From Rattus norvegicus (Eukaryota; Chordata; Mammalia; Rodentia; Muridae), in assembly GCF_036323735.1 (NCBI RefSeq), contig NC_086028.1, positions 24,473,001 through 24,537,000 of the forward strand: a stretch of 64,000 bases of DNA, written 5' to 3'. Shown one piece after another: positions 9,174-19,008 of the stretch. Positions within the stretch are counted from its first letter, which is position 1; the number at the start of each line of letters is the position of its first letter. The position numbers and the translations under genes were made by a program. Under the pieces are notes generated by a model, which was given only the letters and a program-made list of their open reading frames with translations, was not told the origin of the DNA and did no database searches.

Positions 9174-12100
9174 CTAATAGCCACTTATCAATGAGTGCAT
9201 ACCATGTATGTCTTTCTGTGATTGGGTTAGTTCACTCAGGATGATATTTTCCAGTTCCAACCATTTGCCTACGAATTTCATAAACTCGTTGTTTTTGACA
9301 GCTGAGTAGTATTCCATTGTGTAGATGTACCACATTTTCTGTATCCATTCCTCTGTTGAAGGGCATCTGGGTTCTTTCCATTTTCTGGCTATTATAAATA
9401 AGGCTGCGATGAACATAGTGGAGCACGTGTCTCTTTTATATGTTGAGGCATCTTTTGGGTATATGCCCAAGAGAGGTATAGCTGGATCCTCAGGCAGTTC
9501 AATGTCCAATTTTCTGAGGAACCTCCAGACTGATTTCCAGAATGGTTTTACCAGTCTGCAATCCCACCAACAATGGAGGAGTGTTCCTCTTTCTCCACAA
9601 CCTCGCCAGCATCTGCTGTCACCTGAGTTTTTGATCTTAGCCAATCGCACTGGTGTGAGGTGAAATCTCAGGGTTGTTTTGATTTGCATTTCCCTTATGA
9701 CTAAAGATGTTGAACATTTCTTTAGGTGTTTCTCAGCCATTCGGCATTCCTCAGCTGTGAATTCTTTGTTTAGCTCTGAACCCCATTTTTTAATAGGGTT
9801 ATTTGTCTCCCTGCGGTCTAACTTCTTGAGTTCTTTGTATATTTTGGATATAAGGCCTCTATCTGTTGTAGGGTTGGTAAAGATCTTTTCCCAATCTGTT
9901 GGTTGCCGTTTTGTCCTAACCACAGTGTCCTTTGCCTTACAGAAGCTTTGCAGTTTTATGAGATCCCATTTCTCAATTCTTGATCTTAGAGCATAAGCCA
10001 TTGGTGTTTTGTTCAGGAAATTTTTTCCAGTGCCCATGTGTTCCAGATGCTTCCCTAGTTTTTCTTCTATTAGTTTGAGTGTGTCTGGTTTGATGTGGAG
10101 GTCCTTGATCCACTTCGACTTAAGCTTTGTACAGGGTGATAAGCATGGATCGATCTGCATTCTTCTACATGTTGCCCTCCAGTTGAACCAGCACCATTTG
10201 CTGAAAATGCTATCTTTTTTCCATTGGATGGTTTTGGCTCCTTTGTCAAAAATCAAGTGACCATAGGTGTGTGGGTTCATTTCTGGGTCTTCAATTCTAT
10301 TCCATTGGTCTATCTGTCTGTCTCTGTACCAATACCATGCAGTTTTTATCACTATTGCTCTGTAATACTGCTTGAGTTCAGGGATAGTGATTCCCCCTGA
10401 AGTCCTTTTATTGTTGAGGATAGCTTTAGCTATCCTGGGTTTTTTGTTATTCCAGATGAATTTGCAAATTGTTCTGTCTAACTCTTTGAAGAATTGGATT
10501 GGTATTTTGATGGGGATTGCATTGAATCTGTAGATTGCTTTTGGTAAAATGGCCATTTTTACTATATTAATCCTGCCAATCCATGAGCATGGGAGATCTT
10601 TCCATCTTCTGAGGTCTTCTTCAATTTCTTTCTTCAGTGTCTTGAAGTTCTTATTGTACAGATCTTTTACTTGCTTGGTTAATGTCACACCGAGGTACTT
10701 TATATTATTTGGGTCTATTATGAAGGGTGTCGTTTCCCTAATTTCTTTCTCGGCTTGTTTCTCTTTTGTATAGAGGAAGGCAACTGATTTATTTGAGTTA
10801 ATTTTATACCCAGCCACTTTGCTGAAGTTGTTTATCAGCTTTAGTAGTTCTCTGGTGGAACTTTTGGGATCACTTAAATATACTATCATATCATCTGCAA
10901 ATAGTGATATTTTGACCTCTTCTTTTTCCGATCTGTATCCCTTTGATCTCCTTTTGTTGTCTGATTGCTCTGGCTAGAACTTCAAGAACTATATTGAATA
11001 AGTAGGGAGAGAGTGGGCAGCCTTGTCTAGTCCCTGATTTTAGTGGGATTGCTTCAAGTTTCTCTCCATTTAGTTTAATGTTAGCAACTGGTTTGCTGTA
11101 TATGGCTTTTACTATGTTTAGGTATGGGCCTTGAATTCCTATTCTTTCCAGGACCTTTATCATGAAGGGGTGTTGAATTTTGTCAAATGCTTTCTCAGCA
11201 TCTAATGAAATGATCATGTGGTTCTGTTCTTTCAGTTTGTTTATATAATGGATCACGTTGATGGTTTTCCGTATATTAAACCATCCCTGCATGCCTGGGA
11301 TGAAGCCTACTTGATCATGGTGGATGATTGTTTTGATGTGCTCTTGAATTCGGTTTGCCAGAATTTTATTGAGTATTTTTGCGTCGATATTCATAAGGGA
11401 AATTGGTCTGAAGTTCTCTTTCTTTGTTGTGTCTTTGTGTGGTTTAGGTATAAGAGTAATTGTAGATTCGTAGAAGGAATTCGGTAGGGCTCCATCTGTT
11501 TCAATTTTGTGGAATAGTTTGGATAATATTGGTATGAGGTCTTCTATGAAGGTTTGATAGAATTCTGCACTAAACCCATCTGGACCTGGGCTCTTTTTGG
11601 TTGGGAGACCTTTAATGACTGCTTCTATTTCCTTAGGAGTTATGGGGTTGTTTAACTGGTTTATCTGTTCCTGATTTAACTTTGATACCTGGTATCTGTC
11701 TAGGAAATTGTCCATTTCCTGAAGATTTTCAAATTTTGTTGAATATAGGTTTTTATAGTAAGATCTGATGATTTTTTGAATTTCCTCTGAATCTGTAGTT
11801 ATGTCTCCCTTTTCATTTCTGATTTTGTTAATTTGGACGCACTCTCTGTGTCCTCTCGTTAGTCTGGCTAAGGGTTTATCTATCTTGTTGATTTTCTCAA
11901 AGAACCAACTTTTGGTCCTGTTGATTCTTTCTATGGTCCTTTTTGTTTCTACTTGGTTGATTTCAGCTCTGAGTTTGATTATTTCCTGCCTTCTACTCCT
12001 CCTGGGTGTATTTGCTTCTTTTTGTTCTAGAGCTTTTAGGTGTGCTGTCAAGCTGCTGACATATGCTCTTTCCTGTTTCTTTCTGCAGGCACTCAGCGCT

Positions 12101-13002
12101 ATGAGTTTTCCTCTTAGCACAGCTTTCATTGTGTCCCATAAGTTTGAGTATGTTGTATCTTCATTTTCATTAAATTCTAAAAAGTTTTTAATTTCTTTCT
12201 TTATTTCTTCCTTGACCAGGTTATCATTGAGTAGAGCATTGTTCAATTTCCACGTATATGTGGGCATTCTTCCCTTATTGTTATTGAAGACCAGTTTTAG
12301 GCCGTGGTGGTCCGATAGCACGCATGGGATTATTTCTATCTTTCTGTACCTGTTGAGGCCCGTTTTTTGACCAATTATATGGTCAATTTTGGAGAAAGTA
12401 CCATGAGGAGCTGAGAAGAAGGTATATCCTTTTGCTTTAGGATAGAATGTTCTATAAATATCCGTTAAGTCCATTTGGCTCATGACTTCTCTTAGTCTGT
12501 CGACATCACTGTTTAATTTCTGTTTCCATGATCTGTCCATTGATGAGAGTGGGGTGTTGAAATCTCCCACTATTATTGTGTGAGGTGCAATGTGTGTTTT
12601 GAGCTTTAGTAAGGTTTCTTTTACGTATGTAGGTGCCCTTGTATTTGGGGCATAGATATTTAGGATTGAGAGTTCATCTTGGTGGATTTTTCCTTTGATG
12701 AATATGAAGTGTCCTTCCTTATCTTTTTTGATGACTTTTAGTTGGAAATTGATTTTATTTGATATTAGAATGGCTACTCCAGCTTGCTTCTTCTGACCAT
12801 TTGCTTGGAAAGTTGTTTTCCAGCCTTTCACTCTGAGGTAGTGTCTGTCTTTGTCTCTGAGGTGTGTTTCCTGTAGGCAGCAGAATGCAGGGTCCTCGTT
12901 GCGTATCCAGTTTGTTAATCTATGTCTTTTTATTGGGGAGTTGAGGCCATTGATATTGAGAGATATTAAGGAATAGTGATTATTGTTTCCCATTATATTC
13001 AT
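9174..13002 (-). pseudogene. L1 ORF2 (endonuclease/reverse transcriptase), one frameshift
   Basis: Encodes L1 ORF2p, which nicks target DNA and reverse-transcribes L1 RNA at the nick. From the ATG at 13002 the first frame runs 703 codons, stopping at 10891; the rest stays open from about 10889 to the stop at 9174. The span is 3829 nt, one base more than 1275 codons plus stop, the normal length. The extra base is a fifth T in the run at 10923-10927; sister copies have four. Visible in order: AP-like endonuclease (residues 1-240: QETHL near 45, [16 protein letters not shown]), reverse transcriptase ([11 protein letters not shown], motif [11 protein letters not shown], motif [15 protein letters not shown]), FADD motif C just after the shift, and a C-terminal Cys/His knuckle ([18 protein letters not shown]). 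The shift removes the catalytic DD from the main product. An assembly error is possible. Confidence 0.95.
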
Positions 13003-13061
13003 ATTTGGATGTGAGGTTATGTTTGTGTGCTTTCATTCTCTTTGTTTTGTTGCCAAGACAA

Positions 13062-14135
13062 TTAGTTTCTTGCTTCTTCTAGGGTATAGCTTGCCTCCTT
13101 ATGTTGGGCTTTACCATTTATTATCCTTTGTAGTGCTGGATTTGTAGAAAGATATTGTGTAAATTTGGTTTTGTCATGGAATATCTTGGTTTCTCCATCA
13201 ATGTTAATTGAGAGTTTTGCTGGATACAGTAACCTGGGCTGGCATTTGTGTTCTCTTAGGGTCTGTATGACATCAGTCCAGGATCTTCTGGCCTTCATAG
13301 TTTCTGGCGAGAAGTCTGGTGTGATTCTGATAGGTCTCCCTTTATATGTTACTTGACCTTTTTCCCTTACTGCTTTTAATATTCTTTCTTTATTTTGTGC
13401 GTTTGGTGTTTTGACAATTATGTGACGGGAGGTGTTTCTTTTCTGGTCCAATCTATTTGGAGTTCTGTAGGCTTCTTATATGCCTATGGGTATCTCTTTT
13501 TTTAGGTTAGGGAAGTTTTCTTCTATGATTTTGTTGAAGATATTTACTGGTCCTTTGAGCTGGGAGTCTTCACTCTCTTCTATACCTATTATCCTTAGGT
13601 TTGATCTTCTCATTGAGTCCTGGATTTCCTGTATGTTTTGGACCAGTAGCTTTTTCCGCTTTACATTATCTTTGACAGTTGAGTCAATGATTTCTATGGA
13701 ATCTTCTGCTCCCGAGAATCTCTCTTCCATCTCTTGTATTCTGTTGGTGAAGCTTGTATCTACAGCTCCTTGTCTCTTCTTTTGGTTTTCTATATCCAGG
13801 GTTGTTTCCATGTGTTCTTTCTTGATTGCTTCTATTTCCATTTTTAATTCCTTCATCTGTTTGATTGTGTTTTCCTGGAATTCTTTCAGGGATTTTTGCC
13901 ATTCCTCTCTGTAGGCTTCTACTTGTTTATTAATGATTTCCTGTGTTTCCCTAAGTGTGTTCATGTCTTTCTTGAAGTCCTCCAGCATCATGATCAAATA
14001 TGATTTTGAAACTAGATCTTGCTTTTCTGGTGTGTTTGGATATTCCGTGTTTGTTTTGGTGGGAGAATTGGGCTCCGATGATGGCATGCAGTCTTGGTTT
14101 CTGTTGCTTGGGTTCCTGCGCTTGCCTCTCGCCAT
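13062..14135 (-). pseudogene. L1 ORF1 (RNA-binding chaperone), one nonsense codon
   Basis: Encodes L1 ORF1p, the trimeric nucleic-acid chaperone that coats L1 RNA in cytoplasmic particles. The ATG at 14135 opens MARGKRRNPSNRNQ. The frame is 357 codons overall, the normal length, but TAA at 13476-13478 stops it after 219 residues; a sister copy has CAA (Gln) there, so this is a single C-to-T change. In order: a basic N-terminus, a long heptad-type coiled coil (about residues 50-150, rich in E, K, Q), the start of the RNA-recognition domain (RRSNLRIIGIEE), then past the stop the C-terminal domain (REKGQVTYKGRPIRITPD, KARRSW). The truncated product would lose most RNA-binding surface. A 59-bp spacer separates it from ORF2. 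Confidence 0.94.
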
Positions 14136-15059
14136 CAGATTATCTCTAGTGTTACTTTGTTCTGCTATTTCTGACAGTGGCTAGACTGACCTATAAGCCT
14201 GTGTGTCAGGAGTGCTGTAGACCTGTTTTCCTCTCTTTCAGTCAGTTATGGGGACAGTGTGTTCTGCTTTCGGGCGTGTAGTTTTTCCTCTCTACAGGTC
14301 TTCAGCTGTTCCTGTGGGCCTGTGTCTTGAGTTCACCAGGCAGCTTTCTTGCAGCAGAAAATTTGGTCTTACCTGTGGTCCCGAGGTTCAGGTTCGCTCG
14401 TGGGGTGCTGCCCAGGGGCTCTCTGCAGCGGCAGCAACCAGGAAGACCTGTGCCGCCCCTTCCGGGAGCTTCAGTGCACCAGGGTTCCAGATGGTCTTTG
14501 GCTTTTTCCTCTGGCGTCCGAGATGTGTGTGCAGGGAGCAGTCTCTTCTGGTTTCCCAGGCTTGTCTGCCTCTCTGAAGGTTTAGCTCTCCCTCCCACGG
14601 GATTTGGGTGCAGAGAACTGTTTATCCGGCCTGTTTCTTTCAGGTTCTGGCGGTGTCTCAGGCGCAGAAGTCCTGCCGCTCCTGGGCCCTCCCCCACGGG
14701 AGCCCAGAGGCCTTATACAGTTTCCTCTTGGGCCAGGGATGTGGGCAGGGGTGAGCAGTGTTGGTGGTCTCTTCCGCTCTGCAGCCTCAGGAGTGCCCAC
14801 CTGACCAGGCAGTTGGGTCTCTCTCTCACCGGGTCTGGGAGCAGAGAGCTGCTGCGGGCCGGGATCCGCGGGTGTGGGACTTCCGGTAAACACAGACCGT
14901 GCCTCCTAGAGAAATTCTGCTTCCGTGTGTCCCAAGCTCACCAGGCAGCTTTCTTGCAGCAGAAAATTTGGTCTTACCTGTGGTCCCGAGGCTCCGGTTC
15001 GCTCGTGGGGTGCTGCCCAGGGGCTCTCTGCAGCGGCAGCAACCAGGAAGACCTGTGTC
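14136..15059 (-). promoter_or_regulatory. L1 5' UTR promoter with tandem 605-bp monomers
   Basis: The GC- and CpG-rich region upstream of ORF1 (in the L1 direction) holds one whole and one partial monomer. 'cagctttcttgcagcagaaa' occurs at 14341 and again at 14946, so the unit is 605 bp. In rodent L1s such monomers carry the internal RNA polymerase II promoter, and monomer number influences strength. The outermost monomer is cut at 15059, next to the TSD. On the opposite strand the same region is open for 256 codons (14327-15097). Confidence 0.88.
14341..15059 (-). repeat. Direct repeat of L1 monomer ends (14341-14455 and 14946-15059)
   Basis: Two near-identical stretches of about 115 bp, 605 bp apart, differ at only a few positions. 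They are the homologous parts of adjacent 5' UTR monomers. Confidence 0.93.
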
Positions 15060-15075
15060 GTGCTTGTGTATTTTT
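15060..15075. repeat. Right target-site duplication of the 8428-15059 L1
   Basis: Identical to 8412-8427. The sequence after it (AAATC...) would continue the A-rich tail of the interrupted B3 SINE. Confidence 0.92.
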
Positions 15076-15924
15076 AAATCCAATGCTAATTGCTTAAAAA
15101 GCTTAATGAAAGCTAGTATAGAAGCTAAGGAGATGCTGGTTTAGTGATGGATTTCTTCTGAACCATTGTGATTTCATCATTCCATTTCTATTATTGTGTT
15201 TGGCTGGATGATTGCAAATTATCCATTTCTTTTTCTATTACTGGACTCTTCCAATGGAGTTTTCAAACAAATTTTCTAGTTTAATATATATTTATATATA
15301 TGTATATATGTATTTGTATATGTAATACACTAAATACATTCATTATATAGATACTATTACATATACTTTTATTAACTATATTTTATATAGTTAATATTAT
15401 TATATAAAGTATTATATATTAATATTATCTATTTAATATATTTTAGGCAAGGGAAAAAGGCAGAAATTACCAACCAGGTTTTTGTCATATTTGCATGTTT
15501 TATTTTCAAGTGGCAAAAACATTCCTGATATTTCTGTAGTATAAACCACCCCTTTACTTGATCTCTAAAGCCCTTTCTCTGAATTTAATTGACTAATTTA
15601 ACTCTGATGTCATATACCAAAACAGTGTTTCTTCTGTTTTTTAGAAAGAATATTATTTCACATTGCAAATACGTTAAAAGAATGTTTTTTAAGATCTGTC
15701 GTATTTTTAATCTTGCTTGTGTTATATTAATTATGGAAAATGATGTTTTTAAATAATTTCTAAAGAAGGTCAACTCCATAGTTTATTTATTTAACTTGTG
15801 TCCCTGTGTATAATCACAAAAATGATGCTGTAGACCATAAATCTTTAATGTAGATGGTCATCAAAGAAGAAATTAATGTATAAATGTTCTCTTTACCATG
15901 GAAAAGGAACTGCTTAAAATGTCC
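15076..15924. other. AT-rich intergenic sequence
   Basis: Begins with what may be the last bases of the split B3 SINE. A strongly AT-rich block of TA-type simple sequence lies at about 15280-15452. No gene was recognised; a 64-codon minus frame (15585-15779) has no recognisable features. Confidence 0.55.
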
Positions 15925-16097
15925 TAGATGAAGAACTTGAGTGGTATCTAGGTGATAAAGAGGCTGTGGTATTCCCTCAGTGCACAAGTTTGGAATCCAA
16001 AATCAGTTTTGGGCAGCTCATACCTGCCTGAACTTCCACCTACAGAGGATCCTATACATTTGCAGACACTTCATTTATTTGCGCATACCCACATACC

Positions 16098-16135
<38 letters not shown>

Positions 16136-16155
16136 TAGAAAAAAGAAATCATTAA
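15925..16155 (+). mobile_element. B3 (B2-family) SINE with (AC)n tail
   Basis: Diverged B3: 'ggtgataaagaggctgtggt' corresponds to the tRNA-derived head, 'gggcagctcatacctgcctg' to the conserved middle, then a (AC)n tail and an A-rich end. An old copy. Confidence 0.75.
16099..16133 (+). repeat. (AC)n microsatellite
   Basis: About 17 uninterrupted AC units in the B3 tail. Confidence 0.95.
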
Positions 16156-16197
16156 AAAAAATTCTTGAGAGCAGAGGGATTCATTCTTTTTTTTTTT

Positions 16198-16213
16198 AAC
16201 AATACCATTTTTT
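16198..16213. repeat. Left TSD of the 16214-16649 L1
   Basis: AACAATACCATTTTTT, matched exactly at 16650-16665. Confidence 0.93.
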
Positions 16214-16649
16214 TTTTATTAACTTGAGTGTTTCTTATTTACATTTCGAGTTTTACTCCCTTTCCCAGTTTCCGGGCAAACATCCCCCTAATCCCTCCCC
16301 CTCCCCTTCTTTATGGGTGTTCCCCTCCCCATCCTCCCCCCATTGCCGCCCTCCCCCCAACAATCTAGTTCACTGGGGGGTTCAGTCTTAGCAGGACCCA
16401 GGGCTTCCCCTTCCACTGGTGCTCTTACTAGGATATTCATTGCTACCTATGAGGTCAGAGTCCAGGGTCAGTCCATGTATAGTCTTTAGGTATTGGCTTA
16501 GTCCCTGGAAGCTCTGGTTGCTTGGCATTGTTGTTCATAAGGGGTCTCGAGCTCCTTCAAGCTCTTCGAGTTCTTTTTCTGATTCCTTCAACGGGGGTCC
16601 CATTCTCAGTTCAGTGGTTTGCTGCTGGCATTCGCCTCTGTATTTGCTG
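16214..16649 (-). mobile_element. Short 5'-truncated young L1 (3' UTR only)
   Basis: Minus-orientation L1 tail nearly identical to the 3' UTR at 8463 onward, truncated after about 430 bp. AACAATACCATTTTTT occurs on both sides (16198-16213 and 16650-16665), a perfect 16-bp TSD. Apparent frames are non-coding UTR. Confidence 0.96.
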
Positions 16650-16665
16650 AACAATACCATTTTTT
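16650..16665. repeat. Right TSD of the 16214-16649 L1
   Basis: Exact copy of 16198-16213. Confidence 0.93.
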
Positions 16666-17497
16666 AAAACAAATATAAGAGCTGGTTCTTTGAGAAGGTA
16701 AACTGCCAAGTCCAGCATGCCCATGTTGAAGAGACAGTGTGACATAGTGATTCATTCTTTACTGTAACACTACCATCATGGGTTTAGAAGGTTAAACTGA
16801 TTCTTTAAAAACTGATAAAGGTAAATTTTATCTCACTTTAATCTCTGCCTGTTTCTGTCTTCAACATGACAGATTCAGGTACCCATTCTGAAGAGGCATT
16901 TATGTTCTATCATGTAACTCTGGTCCTCTAGGAATTCCAATGAAAACTCATGCACCGTGATTATCAAGCAACTTATATGAGTTTAACTTTCACTTACACT
17001 TAATTTAAGTGACTCTTCCTAATTTCTCCTCTACATTAAAATTTTGTTATCTGGCCAGTTTATTGATGGAGATTATTATATTTATATGAAAATGGCTGTT
17101 TTACATGTTTTAATTAAAATTAAAATGAGATATTATTCAGATGTTAGAGATAAAACCTGAAATAACTATATTTGTTTTTAAATAATGATAGGAAAATCTT
17201 AATGGAAGAAGCAATCAGATGGTCCTGAAATGAGTAACAAATATTTGACGGATCTGTAACAGTCTTTGTGTACTAAACTATTGCAAAACAACAATGTTTT
17301 AATAGAATAATGGAAGGTAATGATATTAATAGAACTAAGAATTACATAAGTACCCACACAGAAGTGGTATGACAGACCTTACCACAGAGGTCTGGACTCT
17401 GAACATAGTAATAACTGAACAATATTGTTCAAATGAATGAGACTATGTAAATGGTATTTTATCAAGACTACAGAATACTATACAAACTTTATAAGAT
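16666..17497. other. Single-copy-looking intergenic sequence
   Basis: AT-rich. I see no gene, SINE or RNA feature. It ends at the TSD of the next L1. Confidence 0.5.
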
Positions 17498-17514
17498 AAA
17501 AATGTAGAACATTG
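17498..17514. repeat. Left TSD of the 17515-23492 L1
   Basis: AAAAATGTAGAACATTG, matched exactly at 23493-23509. Confidence 0.93.
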
Positions 17515-17875
17515 CCTTCTGTTCTCCATATGGGCACAGAGCTAGGACTGTCACACAGCCCTCTAGACCTAAAACCTGGCTGAGGAGAGCTGAAATGCTC
17601 TCACTCCTAAGCCTGCAGGTGAGACCCCACTTTCGCTCCACTAATCATCCAAAGAGGGACCCACGAGGAACTCAAAGAGCACAGGAACTCCTGAGCAGCC
17701 TTAGATAGAACCCTTTTGGTCTCCATCTGCAGCCAGAGCTAAGGCTGTCCCAAAACCTGCCCAGAGAAATGTGGTCTGCTAAGAGTGCTCTCATTCCTAA
17801 GATCACAGACTCACAGACATACAACGGGGACAATCTCCAGTCAGAGACAGCAAAACTATCATCAGAGACAGTCAG
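17515..17875 (+). promoter_or_regulatory. 5' UTR of the older L1
   Basis: About 360 bp of non-coding sequence between the TSD and the ORF1 start. It has two partly similar segments ('cacagagctaggactgtc' near 17535 and 'cagccagagctaaggctgtc' near 17731), suggesting about 200-bp degenerate monomers. Promoter activity is inferred from position only. Confidence 0.65.
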
Positions 17876-18943
17876 ATGGCAAGAGGCAAGCACAAGAACC
17901 TAAGAAACAGAAAGCAAGACTACTTGGCATCATCAGAATCCAGTTTGCCCACCACAGCAAGTACTAAATATTCCAACACATTGGAAAAGCAAGATTTTGG
18001 ATTTAAAATCATTTCTCATGATGAGGATAGAGGATTTTAAAGACATAAATAATTCCCTTAAAGAAACACAGGAGAATACAGGTAAGTAAGTAGAAGTCCT
18101 TAAAAAGGACACACAAAAATCTCTTAAAGAGTTACAGAAAAACACGACCAAACAGGTGAAGAAATTGAACAAAATCATTCAGGATATAAAAATGGATGTA
18201 AACCAATAAAGAAATCACAAACAAAGATAAGCCTGGAAATAGAAAACCTAGGAAAGAGACCAAGAGTCATAGATGCATGCATTCCAACAGAATAAAAGAG
18301 ATAGAAGAGAGAATCTCAGGGGCAGAAGATACCATAGAAAACATTAACACAATAATCAAAGAAAATGCAAAATGCAAAAAGCTCCTAAGCTAAAACATCC
18401 AGGAAACTAGGACACAATTAGAAGACCAAACAGAAGAATAATAAGTATAGAAGAGAGCAAAGATTCCCAACTTAAAGGGCCAGTAAATATCCTCAACAAA
18501 AATATAGAAGAAAACATCCCTAATCTAGTTAAAAAGATGCCCATGAACATACAAGAAGCCTACAGAACACCAAATAGATATGACCAGAAAAGAAATTCTT
18601 CCCATCCCATAATAGTCAAAATACCAAATGCACAAAACAAAGTATATTAAATGCAGTAAGGGGAAAAGGTCAAGTAACATATAAAGACGGGTCTTTCAGA
18701 ATTATACTACACTTCTCAACAGAGACTATGAAAGCTAAAAAATCTTGGGAAGATGTCATACAGATCCCAAGAGAACACAAATGCCAGCCAAGGCTAATAT
18801 ATCCAGCAAAACTCTAAATTACCATAAAGAAACCAAGATATTCCATGACAAAACCAAATTTACACAATATCTTTCCAGAAATCCAGTCCTACAAATGATA
18901 ATAAATGAAAAACTCCCACAGACTAGGAAAAGCAAGAAAATAA
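17876..18943 (+). pseudogene. L1 ORF1 remnant
   Basis: L1 ORF1p (RNA-binding chaperone) remnant. The start ATG at 17876 gives MARGKHKNLRN, close to the young copy's N-terminus. The expected stop position is TAA at 18941-18943, so the span equals 356 codons, essentially the normal length. It is not functional: frame 1 meets a stop soon after the N-terminal region (about 18039), and indels and further stops follow. Traces remain of the coiled coil and of the C-terminal region near 18645-18930, for example TKFTQYLS at about 18855-18880. No start is chosen for downstream fragments because none is a real gene. Confidence 0.88.
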
Positions 18944-19008
18944 TCTTCTTTCAAAAAACCCAAAAGGAGATAGCCAAACAAACATAATTCCACCTATAAC
19001 AACAAAAA

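Larger units (their letters stand above)
8428..15059 (-). mobile_element. Full-length young L1 (rat L1 type), nearly intact
   Basis: A complete L1 in minus orientation: interrupted poly(A) tail at 8428-8462 (T-rich on plus), 3' UTR to 9173, ORF2 (9174-13002), a 59-bp spacer, ORF1 (13062-14135) and a monomeric 5' UTR (14136-15059). It is bounded by a perfect 16-bp TSD, and its total length of 6.6 kb fits a full rodent L1. Only two lesions break its ORFs: a one-base insertion in ORF2 and one nonsense codon in ORF1. This marks it as recent, and it inserted into a B3 SINE. Confidence 0.96.

Noticed and set aside
9325..12370. Several plus-strand frames of 74-189 codons
   Set aside because: They are antisense shadows of L1 ORF2 and recur at the same place in every L1 copy.
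13480..13914. 144-codon plus frame
   Set aside because: Antisense shadow of L1 ORF1.
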